Shown: in pieces, positions 25,073 through 33,928 of the stretch | Layout: every line of letters begins with the position of its first letter | Numbering within the stretch: position 1 is the first letter of the stretch | Assembly (NCBI GenBank): GCA_964544695.1 | Contig: CAZJDB010000154.1 | Span: 4,475-68,474, forward strand | Direction: 5' to 3' | Source: Dinghuibacter sp964544695 | Lineage (GTDB): Bacteria > Bacteroidota > Bacteroidia > Chitinophagales > Chitinophagaceae | Length of the DNA stretch: 64,000 bases | The notes under the pieces: generated by a model | Seen by the model: only the letters and a program-made list of their open reading frames with translations | Database searches by the model: none | Told to the model about the DNA's origin: nothing | Position numbers and translations under genes: made by a program

Positions 25073-27553
25073 CTATTTTTCCAACTGTGTTTGCATACGC
25101 TTGACTCGGTCTTCTAACTTTTCGGAAGATAAATTTTCGCGCATACTGTCTACCTTGACGGGGAAACAGAAAGGCGTCAGTTGTGAGGGCCACGTCAACA
25201 CGATCTTGCTCTCCGCGATGCGCTGTAGCGCCGCCCTGAGGCGCGCCTCCTCCATTTGCTGTTCCATCACCTCCTGGTACGCCTGCTTCAGCAGCAGGTT
25301 ATCCGGATCGTATTCGGTAAAAACATTGAACAATAGACCGGCCGAAGATTGCAGGTGCCTGGCTTTTTTGTGTTCCCCGGGATACCCCTGGAAAATCAAC
25401 CCCCCGATCACAGCGATGTCCCTGAATTTTCGCCTGGCCATCTCTACCGAATTCACACTTTTCTGGATGTCCGCGAAAAGGTTTTCCAGGGAAAACAACT
25501 CGTACACGTTACTGTCATCCACGGGAATGGGCTGATCGCTCAGCAGCTCGAAACCGTAGTCGTTCATGGCGATGGAAAAGGTGATCGGGGTGATCCTGGA
25601 GATGCGGTAAGCCAACAGGGCGGACATGGCTTCGTGCACCAGCCGGCCCTCGAAGGGAAAGACGAAGAGGTGGAAGCCATCCTTGGTTTCGATCTGCTCG
25701 ATCAGCAGCTCGTTTTCCCCAGGGATATGCGAAAGTTGGGCCTGCAACTCGAACAAGGGTTTCAGCGCATCGAGTTCCGGGGACGGCTCCGCCGGTTCCC
25801 CCGGCACCGTGCCCTGACCATGTTCCCGCAGTCTTCGCGCAGCTTCATGGAACGTCCTGCGCAGCATGATCCCCAGATTGGCCGACAAAGGCATCCGCCC
25901 CCCGTTCCAGCTGGGCACGATGGCCTTCTTGGCCTTGGATTTCCGCACCAGGGCGCTCATATCCTTGATCATCACGAATTCCAGGGTATGCCCCGCGAGG
26001 GTGAATACGTCTCCCGGACTCAGGCGTGAAATGAAATATTCCTCGATGACACCCACGTAACCCCCGCTCACGAAGCGCACGCGCAGCATGGCGTCGCTGA
26101 CGATGGTGCCGATGTGCAGGCGGTGGCGCATCGCGATCCTCCTCGAAGTGATGCGGTACACCCCATCTTCTCCGATCGTCACCTTATTGAATTCGTCGTA
26201 ACTCCTCAGGGCCTTTCCCCCTGTCGTCAGGGAGCTCAATAGTTGTTCCCATTCCTGTTTGGTCAGGTCCTTGAAACAGTGCGTGGATTTGACCTCCGGC
26301 CACAATTCTTCCGGTTTGAAACCTTCTCCCACCGCAAGTGTGCCCAAATACTGCGTGAGCACATCATAACAAAGCATCATGGGATCGCGGCTCTCGATCA
26401 GGTTCTCTTTTACAGCCTGTTTCAACGCCGCAGCTTCCACCAATTCCAGCGAATGCGTGGGCAGGAAATAAATAAGGCTCGTAGCGCCCGGCTGATGCCC
26501 GCTGCGGCCTGCCCTTTGGAGAAAGCGCGCCACCCCTTTGGGCGATCCCACTTGCACGACCGTATCCACGGGACGAAAATCCACCCCCAGGTCCAGGCTG
26601 GCCGTCGTGACCACGGCCTTTAGCTTCCCAGTATGCAGCGACGCCTCAACCCAGTTCCGCAACTCCTGCTCGATACTTCCGTGGTGAAGGGCCAGGACCC
26701 CGGCCAGGTCCGGGTTCGCTTCCAGGAGGACCTGGTACCAGCGCTCACTCATCCCCCGCGTGTTGATAAAGATCAGGGTAGTGCCGCTGCCCTCGATGAT
26801 GGGGAGCACCTTATCCACCATGCGGATGCCCAGGTGGCCCGCCCAGGGATATTTTTCGATTTCATCGGGGATGACGCTGATGATTTCCACCGCCTTAGGC
26901 AGGTTCGATCGGACCATCACCCCCGGCGTGCCCGCCAGCAAGACCTCCCGGGCCTCTTCCAGGTTGCCGATGGTCGCGCTGATGCCCCAGACTTGCGGTT
27001 TCGATATCCCCCGCAACCGCGACAACGCCAGCTCCACGAGCACCCCCCTTTTGCTGCCCATCAATTCATGCCACTCATCCACCGCTACGATTTGCAGGGA
27101 ACGAAATATCTCCGGATAACCCTTTTGACTCAATAAAATATGAAGACTCTCGGGCGTGATCACGAGTATCTCCGGCAACCGCCTTTTCTGCCGCGCGCGT
27201 TCCGCAGGATCCGTATCCCCGTTGCGGATGCCCACCTTCCATGGGATATCCAATTCTTCCAGCGCCTCCTGCATCGCCCGGGCGATGTCGGCGGCAAGCG
27301 CGCGTAGTGGTGAAATCCACAGCAATTGCAGGTTCCCGGGCGCTTTGCCCTTCGGATGGTCGTGCAAATACTTTATCAGCGCCCCGATAAACACCGAATA
27401 CGTTTTCCCATACCCCGTCGGCGCGTTTACCAACCCCGAGCGTCCCTCCAGGATGTGTTCCCACGTTTCTTCCTGAAAAGCAAAGGGCTTCCTCCCTGCG
27501 GCTGTGAGCCAGTCGAGGATGAGGCGATACCCGGGTGAATCTTTCAATGACAT
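25073..27553 (-). CDS. ligase-associated DEXH-box DNA helicase (Lhr type)
   Basis: 826 residues. Walker A is NAPTGYGKT (43-51) and the DEXH box is DEWH (159-162). The second RecA domain contains QVGSPKGVARFLQRAGRSGH, motif VI. The C-terminal part is the Lhr-type winged-helix and beta region. The length is that of the ligase-associated helicase subgroup, shorter than E. coli Lhr. It should unwind DNA with an ATP-driven 3'-5' motor near breaks to be joined. A -7 box lies 7 bases upstream of the ATG, so the gene seems to start its own transcript. Confidence 0.9.
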   Translation of the reverse strand: MSLKDSPGYRLILDWLTAAGRKPFAFQEETWEHILEGRSGLVNAPTGYGKTYSVFIGALIKYLHDHPKGKAPGNLQLLWISPLRALAADIARAMQEALEELDIPWKVGIRNGDTDPAERARQKRRLPEILVITPESLHILLSQKGYPEIFRSLQIVAVDEWHELMGSKRGVLVELALSRLRGISKPQVWGISATIGNLEEAREVLLAGTPGVMVRSNLPKAVEIISVIPDEIEKYPWAGHLGIRMVDKVLPIIEGSGTTLIFINTRGMSERWYQVLLEANPDLAGVLALHHGSIEQELRNWVEASLHTGKLKAVVTTASLDLGVDFRPVDTVVQVGSPKGVARFLQRAGRSGHQPGATSLIYFLPTHSLELVEAAALKQAVKENLIESRDPMMLCYDVLTQYLGTLAVGEGFKPEELWPEVKSTHCFKDLTKQEWEQLLSSLTTGGKALRSYDEFNKVTIGEDGVYRITSRRIAMRHRLHIGTIVSDAMLRVRFVSGGYVGVIEEYFISRLSPGDVFTLAGHTLEFVMIKDMSALVRKSKAKKAIVPSWNGGRMPLSANLGIMLRRTFHEAARRLREHGQGTVPGEPAEPSPELDALKPLFELQAQLSHIPGENELLIEQIETKDGFHLFVFPFEGRLVHEAMSALLAYRISRITPITFSIAMNDYGFELLSDQPIPVDDSNVYELFSLENLFADIQKSVNSVEMARRKFRDIAVIGGLIFQGYPGEHKKARHLQSSAGLLFNVFTEYDPDNLLLKQAYQEVMEQQMEEARLRAALQRIAESKIVLTWPSQLTPFCFPVKVDSMRENLSSEKLEDRVKRMQTQLEK

Positions 27554-27560
27554 CGGACGG

Positions 27561-27568
27561 CAAAGGTA
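27561..27568 (-). promoter_or_regulatory. -7 promoter box of the ligase-associated helicase
   Basis: The minus strand reads TACCTTTG, a full match to TAnnTTTG, ending 7 bases before the ATG at 27553. No clear -33 TTTG is seen. The leader would be only a few bases. Confidence 0.5.
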
Positions 27569-27688
27569 CGATCACTATTTGTTAATGTTGTTTCGATATT
27601 GCGACCGTTAGTTCCTATGTGTCACTATATCAATGTTTTATGCTCAAATTTAACACAGAGACGTCATTAATAATTGTAGATTTGCTTC

Positions 27689-28348
27689 ATGACAAGAGAG
27701 CATAGTTATTCGATTGCGTGGCTGGACAGGCTTATTAATAAAAGCATTGCGGTTGTCTTTTATAATCGGCTCAATTTTGTTTTTCTGGCCGTGATAGTGC
27801 TTGCAACGTATGGTTGGCATGTTTACAATACTACTGGAAAGGAGGATGGACTAAAAAACTTATGCTTTATCCTTACGGCGGGATCGATCATAATCGGAAT
27901 TTTTTATAGCATTCTGAATTATGAGCACAACCACAGGAAATCAAAAGATGACGCTAATTTTTCCAAGTTGCTAGCATCTTTCAATGTATCCTGCGAATGG
28001 TCCAAGCCTACGATGGTTGAAAATTTAAAGATTACAAAAAAACTACACAACCAGCATAAGCACCTTTGTGATGAGAATAGAGCGAAAGACTTCTTTGAAA
28101 TTCTAGAGAAGGATGAAGAGGCGAGGTCCGCACTTGTTTCAATATTGAATTACTTAGAACTCCTGGCGGTTGGTATAGAAGAAGGTATTTTAGATGAAAC
28201 AATGATCAAAAAGTACTTTAAAACAATGTTTTACAGATATTTAAGCAACTACGGTTTCTATATTGATTATCGGCGGAAAATTTACAATAACCCGACAGCC
28301 TGGGAATATTTTACAGCTATGGCAACCAAATGGAATAAATCGAATTAA
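27689..28348 (+). CDS. AT-rich membrane protein, DUF4760-like (219 aa)
   Basis: 219 residues with two membrane helices near the N-terminus (about 29-50 and 61-82). A cytosolic helical domain follows with LVSILNYLELLAVGIEEGIL and a later YFKTMFYRYLSNYG. That central element resembles the DUF4760 family, which has no known function; the name is from memory. A hand count of three lines of the gene gives about 36% GC, against about 60% in a sampled line of the ligase gene next to it. This points to recent acquisition. It sits on the opposite strand inside the ligase-associated repair cluster and splits it into two transcripts. Confidence 0.65.
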   Translation: MTREHSYSIAWLDRLINKSIAVVFYNRLNFVFLAVIVLATYGWHVYNTTGKEDGLKNLCFILTAGSIIIGIFYSILNYEHNHRKSKDDANFSKLLASFNVSCEWSKPTMVENLKITKKLHNQHKHLCDENRAKDFFEILEKDEEARSALVSILNYLELLAVGIEEGILDETMIKKYFKTMFYRYLSNYGFYIDYRRKIYNNPTAWEYFTAMATKWNKSN

Positions 28349-28349
28349 C

Positions 28350-28379
28350 TTTAACTTGGAAAATCTTTTTATATATTTG
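28350..28379 (+). promoter_or_regulatory. candidate promoter of a very short transcription unit
   Basis: TATATTTG at 28372-28379 is a full match to TAnnTTTG. TTTA at 28350-28353, 18 bases upstream, is one base off the -33 TTTG. A start near 28384 would give a transcript of roughly 90 bases ending at the hairpin at 28448-28475. Confidence 0.5.
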
Positions 28380-28401
28380 TTCTAATAAATATCATATACA
28401 T

Positions 28402-28440
28402 ATGTGTAGTGAACTAATAAAAGACGCAAGCGATTGGTAA
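28402..28440 (+). CDS. candidate 12-codon micro-ORF between promoter and terminator
   Basis: ATG at 28402 to TAA at 28438-28440 codes for MCSELIKDASDW. It lies 22 bases after a good -7 box and 8 bases before a terminator hairpin, so promoter, ORF and terminator form a complete unit. It could be a leader peptide left from attenuation, a small regulatory RNA with an incidental ORF, or simply the 3' end of the upstream gene's transcript. A single Trp codon just before the stop recalls Trp-type leader peptides, but no trp gene follows. Translation is unproven. Confidence 0.3.
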   Translation: MCSELIKDASDW

Positions 28441-28447
28441 ATTTTTG

Positions 28448-28475
28448 AGGGCCTGTTTCGGGTCCTTTTTTATTT
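28448..28475 (+). terminator. Rho-independent terminator
   Basis: AGGGCCT (28448-28454) pairs with GGGTCCT (28460-28466; two G-T pairs) around loop GTTTC and is followed by a T-rich tract. It ends plus-strand transcription from the AT-rich gene and micro-ORF and reaches the stop codon of the convergent ligase gene. Confidence 0.75.
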
Positions 28476-30083
28476 ATTGTCCTTCGCAGACCCATATTGT
28501 CTAAGTAACGCACGGAGGTCCTCCAACGTATTGATCTCTCCCACCGGCTTATCCTTCCTCCAGCGGAGGATCCGCGGAAACCGCAACGCCACCCCTGACT
28601 TATGCCGGTTACTCGCCGCAATACCCTCGAAACCGATTTCAAAGACGAGCTCAGGAGGCACCGTTCGGACCGGACCGAATTTTTCCTGGGCATTTTTCTT
28701 GACCCAGGCATCCACGGAAGCAATCTCCGCATCGGTAAGGCCGGAATAGGCTTTGGTGAAGGTGACCAGTTGATCGCCGTCCCGGACCGCGAAAGTATAA
28801 TCCGTATACAGGTTGCTCCGCCGGCCATGGCCTTTCATGGCATACACCATGACGGCGTCGATGGTAAGAGGATCGATTTTCCACTTCCACCAGTCCCCGC
28901 GCCGACGTCCGGCCTGGTAAGTTGATTGCTTGTGCTTGAGCATAATTCCCTCGGCGTGCTCGGCGCGCGAATGGGACCGAAGTGCGGCCAGGTCTTCCCA
29001 GGAATGGAAGTCGATGACGGGAGAAAGGCGCAAGGCGGGATGATTGACCCCGGATACAATATCTTCAAGCAATGCGCGGCGCCGCTCCATGGGTTTTACA
29101 CGCAGGTCTTCGCCATGGTATTCGAGGAGGTCGTATGCCACGAAAACGACGGGCGCTTCCTGGAGTTGCTTCTTGGTAACGTTCTTCCGACCGATGCGTG
29201 TTTGAAGGCTGGAAAAGGGTAGGGGGTGCCCCCCCTCGAAGGCCAGGATCTCCCCGTCAAGCACGGTGGAAGGTGGAAGTTTGCCGAGTAAGGGCTCATA
29301 CTCGGGGAACTTTCCGTTCAGCAGTTCTTCTCCCCGGCTCCACACGAAGAGTTGGTCACCCCGGTGTATGAGCTGACCCCGGATTCCATCCCATTTCCAT
29401 TCCGCCTGCCAGTCTTCGGGATTGCCCAGGGCGTCCGGGGGCCCCTCCAGGGCATAGGCCAGGTAAAAGGGGTAGGGTTTGGACACGTCTTCCCGCGCCG
29501 CGCTTTCATGGACCAGTTCATCCCAGGACGTGCTCGAAGGATCCCAGTTTCCACTGATCAGGTGCAACAGTTTGTCGGGCTCCGATTCCAGGGAGGCCGC
29601 CAGGGCGTTGACCATGAGGCGTTGGGAAACCCCGATCCGGAAGCCTCCCGTGATGAGCTTGTTGAATACGAAGCGTTCCTCGCGGTTGAAGACCCTCCAG
29701 GCGTCCAGGACGAAGGCCTTTTTTTCGGCATCCGCGGCCGTCTGAAGGGAAGCCAGCTTTTCGATATAGGAGAACAAAGGTTGGGAACCGCTGTCCGCCG
29801 GAGGAGGATCGGGGATCAGGAGGGCTATCGTTTCGGCCAGGTCTCCTACCGTGTGGTAACATTCGGTGAAGAGCCAGGTGGGCAGGCGCAGCCACTCGCA
29901 ACACCATTCGATCAGCAATCCTGACGAGATTGCCCGCCGGGGCCTCCGGCCGCTGAACAGGGCAATGACCCATACCTTGTCCTTATCCCCCGCCGTTCGG
30001 AAATAGCGCGAAAGGGCATCCAGCTTATCGTTGGTTTTCGTGGCGCTGCCAAGCTCGGTGACCAGGGTGGCGAACAAACGCAT
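28470..30083 (-). CDS. ATP-dependent DNA ligase of the ligase-associated repair set
   Basis: 537 residues. An N-terminal helical DNA-binding domain (about 1-200) precedes the nucleotidyltransferase motif KWDG with the adenylated Lys230. RGEE (motif Ia region), DGEI, MLKHKQSTYQAGRR and WWKWK (motif V) follow in order. An OB-fold with a conserved LRFPRILRWRKDKP segment ends the protein. It seals nicks using ATP, as distinct from the NAD-dependent LigA. It starts 3 bases after the exonuclease stop. The helicase and PdeM genes lie beyond the inserted AT-rich gene. Confidence 0.92.
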   Translation of the reverse strand: MRLFATLVTELGSATKTNDKLDALSRYFRTAGDKDKVWVIALFSGRRPRRAISSGLLIEWCCEWLRLPTWLFTECYHTVGDLAETIALLIPDPPPADSGSQPLFSYIEKLASLQTAADAEKKAFVLDAWRVFNREERFVFNKLITGGFRIGVSQRLMVNALAASLESEPDKLLHLISGNWDPSSTSWDELVHESAAREDVSKPYPFYLAYALEGPPDALGNPEDWQAEWKWDGIRGQLIHRGDQLFVWSRGEELLNGKFPEYEPLLGKLPPSTVLDGEILAFEGGHPLPFSSLQTRIGRKNVTKKQLQEAPVVFVAYDLLEYHGEDLRVKPMERRRALLEDIVSGVNHPALRLSPVIDFHSWEDLAALRSHSRAEHAEGIMLKHKQSTYQAGRRRGDWWKWKIDPLTIDAVMVYAMKGHGRRSNLYTDYTFAVRDGDQLVTFTKAYSGLTDAEIASVDAWVKKNAQEKFGPVRTVPPELVFEIGFEGIAASNRHKSGVALRFPRILRWRKDKPVGEINTLEDLRALLRQYGSAKDNK

Positions 30084-30086
30084 GGC

Positions 30087-31142
30087 TCAGGTGGTTGTGG
30101 GGGTTTCGTCGATCGCGGGGGCGCCCCCGGCCGCGTCCGGCGCCGCGAGGGCCTCGTCTTCGTCTCCAAATGCCGTCCTCACTTCCGAGGCTTCGAGGCC
30201 CTCCATCTCCGTTAGGTACCTGCTGAAAGCCGCCTGGAACCCGTGCGTCACCAGCACCCGCTGTGCCCCCGTCGCCTTCACCACCGTGAGAAGCCCTGCC
30301 CAATCCGCGTGATCGCTCAGGGCAAACCCGGCATCCGCATTCCGGCGCCGGACATTCCCCCGGACCTGCATCCAACCGCTGCACACGCCGAGGGAGTAGG
30401 GGAGGAAGCGTTTGAGCCAGGGAGAATCATCCGCCGACGGCGGGGCGATGACAATCTGCCCCAAATAAGCCGAACGCGGCATATCGGGGGTGACCAGTTG
30501 AACGGAGGGAAAGTCCCAGCCCACGGCCCTGAGCGCCTCCTGGACATTCCATACGGCGCCGTGAACGAAAATGGGAATTCCCAGGCCCCCCAGTTGCCGG
30601 ATGAGGCGTTGGGCCTTCCCAAGGCTATATGCGAATAAAACCGAAGTCAGCCCCGCCGAGCGATTTGAATGAATCCACCGTTCCATGTCCGCGAATATAG
30701 AAGCCTGGGGCTTCCAGCGATAAATGGGCAAACCGAAGGTCGATTCGGTGATGAAGCAGTGGCAGGGCACGACCTCGAAAGCCCCCGAAAGGCCGTCGTC
30801 CTCGGTTTTGTAATCCCCGCTGGCGACCCACACCTCGCCGTTCAGAGACACCCTTACCTGGGACGACCCGATGATATGCCCCGCGGGAAACAGAGTAAGG
30901 GTAACCCCACCCAAAATCAGTGGCTCATTCCAGGCCAGAGACTGGATAGAAATATCCGCGTCCAGACGTAGCCGCAACATTGGTACGGAATCCGTATGAC
31001 ATAGGTAAGCCCCATGACCCGGTCGCGCATGGTCGCTGTGGGCGTGTGTAATGACGGCCCTGGGCACGGGCTTCCAGGGGTCGATGTAAAAATCGCCCCC
31101 GGGGCAATACAGGCCCTGCTCCCTGAGTTCGATGACGGGCAT
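30087..31142 (-). CDS. ligase-associated DNA exonuclease (metallo-beta-lactamase/beta-CASP type)
   Basis: 351 residues. The metal-binding motif HAHSDH (residues 33-38) and later single His/Asp residues (FPAGHIIGSSQV, ALSDHADW) match the beta-CASP nucleases that accompany the bacterial ligase set. The C-terminus has a long acidic and Ala-rich tail. It is expected to trim DNA 3' ends before ligation. It is 9 bases after the periplasmic-binding-like gene and 3 bases before the ligase, so it is part of the same minus-strand transcript. Confidence 0.88.
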   Translation of the reverse strand: MPVIELREQGLYCPGGDFYIDPWKPVPRAVITHAHSDHARPGHGAYLCHTDSVPMLRLRLDADISIQSLAWNEPLILGGVTLTLFPAGHIIGSSQVRVSLNGEVWVASGDYKTEDDGLSGAFEVVPCHCFITESTFGLPIYRWKPQASIFADMERWIHSNRSAGLTSVLFAYSLGKAQRLIRQLGGLGIPIFVHGAVWNVQEALRAVGWDFPSVQLVTPDMPRSAYLGQIVIAPPSADDSPWLKRFLPYSLGVCSGWMQVRGNVRRRNADAGFALSDHADWAGLLTVVKATGAQRVLVTHGFQAAFSRYLTEMEGLEASEVRTAFGDEDEALAAPDAAGGAPAIDETPTTT

Positions 31143-31151
31143 GGTTTGAAG

Positions 31152-32309
31152 TTACTGTAAGCGGGTGACAAACCCGTTCTGCAACCTCAGGACATAGAGG
31201 AATTTGTTTTCGAAGTAATCCGGAACCTGGGAAGCGGAACCCGCGAAAACGGGTTTGATGTCCAGGGGCGTATAGGTCTGGAAGCCCTTGTCATCCAGGT
31301 GGGACATCAGGCCTTCATGGTATTTCAGCAGCAAATTGACAAAGTAATAAACGCTCTCATAACCCCGGAAGGCCATGTCCCCGGGATGCGTATGGGAAAG
31401 GTTGATGAACTTCTGGGGCATGCTCAGGGGGGCCAGGTTGCTGTCCGTTTGCGGTGCCATAAAAGAAGTGGTGACCAGGAAAGGCATTTGCCTAAGTTCG
31501 GGGGTTTGAAGGGCCCTCATTCCCTCCCAGGTGGGCATGCCGATGAGGCTCATGGGGTAGGAATCCGCAAGTCCCACACAGGCCCTGACCAGGCTGACCG
31601 CGAAGGACTCATCCAGGCTCCCGCAGAGGATGACGGTGTAGCGGTTGCTGTCCATGTATTGCTGAAGCAAGGGGGCCGTTACGGTATCCCCCGTAAGGAT
31701 GGTTTGAATGGGCAACAAAGCCGAATCTTTACCAGCAGTCGCGTTGAGCCGTTTGAAGTATCCCTCCAGCATGTCCTCCATGGATCCGGGTTTCCGTACA
31801 TAGAGGATCCGATGGGTGGGATGATTCTGGAGCACGAAATGGTAGATCGCCTGGCAGTGGGTATAGATGGTGGGATTGAGGATGACGGTAAAGGGATTGG
31901 AGCTGATGCCCCCTTCGTTGGGAAAAGTGGCCGATACGAAGGGGATATTGTGTTCTTTGGCAAAGGCTGCCAGGGCCTGGTAGTCGCTCCCGCTGGCACT
32001 CCCGACGATCAATTGTACGGAGTCCAGTTGATGCTCCGCTAAAAGACGCGAAAGGTTCCGCGCGTCATACAGGGTGTAATGGATGGTATCTCCCCGGGCT
32101 TGCAACGTATCCAGGGCCAGGCGGGCCCCTTCAGCGAATTCCAGGCCGGGAAAGGTCGCGAAGGGCGCGCTTTTCCCCAATTTATAATTACCGCTCGCGT
32201 CATAGGCGGAATCCAGGTACAGGGGAGCGAGCACGGCGATGCGACAGGTCTGGGCCCTGGCCGCCAGCGTAGCACCGAGCAGGGCGAGGACGAGGATAAA
32301 ACGGTTCAT
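31152..32309 (-). CDS. periplasmic binding protein type 1-like secreted protein
   Basis: 385 residues from the ATG at 32309, chosen because it begins with a signal peptide (MNRFILVLALLGATLAARAQ). The mature part reads like a type 1 periplasmic binding fold: RIAVLAPLYLDSA, then a segment with FAEGARLALDTLQARG, then AFAKEHNIPFVSATFPNEGG and a long second lobe. This is the fold of branched-chain amino acid binding proteins and LpoA-like cell wall regulators. No transporter genes are near, so it is probably not a transport receptor. It lies between guaA (26 bases) and the exonuclease (9 bases). Confidence 0.7.
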   Translation of the reverse strand: MNRFILVLALLGATLAARAQTCRIAVLAPLYLDSAYDASGNYKLGKSAPFATFPGLEFAEGARLALDTLQARGDTIHYTLYDARNLSRLLAEHQLDSVQLIVGSASGSDYQALAAFAKEHNIPFVSATFPNEGGISSNPFTVILNPTIYTHCQAIYHFVLQNHPTHRILYVRKPGSMEDMLEGYFKRLNATAGKDSALLPIQTILTGDTVTAPLLQQYMDSNRYTVILCGSLDESFAVSLVRACVGLADSYPMSLIGMPTWEGMRALQTPELRQMPFLVTTSFMAPQTDSNLAPLSMPQKFINLSHTHPGDMAFRGYESVYYFVNLLLKYHEGLMSHLDDKGFQTYTPLDIKPVFAGSASQVPDYFENKFLYVLRLQNGFVTRLQ

Positions 32310-32335
32310 ATATAAATTTTGCGCTGACGGCGCGA

Positions 32336-33877
32336 CTATTCCCATTCGATGGTAGCGGGAGGCTTCGAGCTGATATCGTACACCACGCGGTTGATGCCCG
32401 GCACCTGGTTGATAATGTCGCTCGACATTTTCGCCAGGAACTCGTAAGGCAGGTGCGCCCAATCGGCGGTCATCCCGTCGACGGAGGTCACCGCCCTGAG
32501 GGCCACGGTGAACTCGTAGGTCCTTTCATCTCCCATGACGCCCACGCTTTTCACGGGAAGGAGGATGGCGCCGGCCTGCCATACGCTGTCGTAGAGGCCG
32601 CTTTCTTTCAGCCCTGCCGTATAGACCGCATCTGCTTCCTGCAATAACCGTACCTTATCTTCCGTGACTTCCCCCAGGATGCGGATGGCGAGCCCCGGTC
32701 CGGGGAAAGGATGGCGGAATAGGAGATCTTTTGGGATACCCAGTTCCAATCCCACTTTGCGGACCTCGTCCTTGAACAGGAAGCGCAGGGGTTCCACCAG
32801 TTCCAGGTGCATTCTTTCGGGCAGGCCGCCCACGTTGTGGTGCGATTTGATGGTCATGGAGGGACCGTGAACCGACACCGATTCGATCACATCGGGATAA
32901 ATGGTGCCCTGGCCCAGGAGTCCTATACCGGGTACGAGTTTGGCTTCGTCTTCGAATACTTCTATGAAAAGGCCCCCGATGATCTTGCGCTTTTCTTCGG
33001 GATTGACCTTACCGGCGAGGTTGGTATAGAAACGGTTTTTGGCATCCACGCCCTTTACGTTCAGGCCGAGGCGTCCATACGTTTCCAAAACCTGTGAAAA
33101 TTCATTTTTGCGAAGGACACCGTTATCCACGAAGATGCCGTAAAGGTTGTCCCCGATCGCTTGGTGGATGAGGGTGGCCGCCACCGTGGAATCCACGCCC
33201 CCGCTCAGGGCCATGATGACCTTCCGGTCCCCGATCTGGGCGCGTAGCTTGGCCACGGTTTCCTGGACAAAGGCCGCGGGCGTCCAGTCCCCGTGACAAC
33301 CGCACACCCCGAACAGGAAATTTTTCAATACTTTTTTTCCTTCCACCGAATGGTACACTTCCGGGTGGAATTGGATCCCGTAGAGGGGATGGGGGGTATC
33401 TATGGCTTTGAAGGCAGCTACGGGTATTGTATCCGTGGTAGCCAGCAGTTCGAAACCGGGAGGTAGGTCCAGAATGGTATCCGCGTGGCTCATCCATACC
33501 TGGGAGGAAGGAGATACTTCTTTGAGGAGGGTATCTTCCGGATGGGCTGTATTGGCAAGGACAGCCCGCCCGTACTCCCGTTTGTCCGATTTGGCCACCC
33601 GGCCTCCGAAGCGCTTGGCGGTGAGCTGGGCCCCGTAGCAGATGCCCAGGAGGGGCTTTTCGCGTACGATTCCGGCTACATCGACGTCGGGGCTACCCTT
33701 ATCATTGACGGAAAAGGGGCTCCCGGAGAGGATGACGCCCTTTATCGCGGGGTCGTTCGCCGGGACGCCCTGGCTGAAGGGGACGATTTCGCAGTACACG
33801 TGGAATTCACGAACAGCCCTGGCGATAAGTTGAGTGTATTGGGAACCAAAATCAAGAATCAGGATCTTTTCGGTCAT
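32336..33877 (-). CDS. guaA: GMP synthase (glutamine-hydrolysing)
   Basis: 513 residues, full length. The amidotransferase domain has the catalytic Cys80 in GICYGAQ and a His/Glu pair in GIQFHPEVYH. The ATP pyrophosphatase domain has SGGVDSTVA. The dimerisation domain ends in PPATIEWE, the typical C-terminus. It converts XMP to GMP in the cytoplasm. It appears to head the minus-strand transcript that continues into the binding-protein, exonuclease and ligase genes. A -7 box lies 7 bases upstream of its ATG. Confidence 0.96.
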   Translation of the reverse strand: MTEKILILDFGSQYTQLIARAVREFHVYCEIVPFSQGVPANDPAIKGVILSGSPFSVNDKGSPDVDVAGIVREKPLLGICYGAQLTAKRFGGRVAKSDKREYGRAVLANTAHPEDTLLKEVSPSSQVWMSHADTILDLPPGFELLATTDTIPVAAFKAIDTPHPLYGIQFHPEVYHSVEGKKVLKNFLFGVCGCHGDWTPAAFVQETVAKLRAQIGDRKVIMALSGGVDSTVAATLIHQAIGDNLYGIFVDNGVLRKNEFSQVLETYGRLGLNVKGVDAKNRFYTNLAGKVNPEEKRKIIGGLFIEVFEDEAKLVPGIGLLGQGTIYPDVIESVSVHGPSMTIKSHHNVGGLPERMHLELVEPLRFLFKDEVRKVGLELGIPKDLLFRHPFPGPGLAIRILGEVTEDKVRLLQEADAVYTAGLKESGLYDSVWQAGAILLPVKSVGVMGDERTYEFTVALRAVTSVDGMTADWAHLPYEFLAKMSSDIINQVPGINRVVYDISSKPPATIEWE

Positions 33878-33884
33878 CGTGGTG

Positions 33885-33892
33885 CAAAAGTA
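33885..33892 (-). promoter_or_regulatory. -7 promoter box of guaA
   Basis: The minus strand reads TACTTTTG, matching TAnnTTTG, 7 bases before the guaA ATG. A TTTG lies about 23 bases further upstream, slightly longer than the usual spacing. Confidence 0.5.
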
Positions 33893-33928
33893 GGCCGATT
33901 TTTTCGATCTTTAACCAAACTCACTCTT

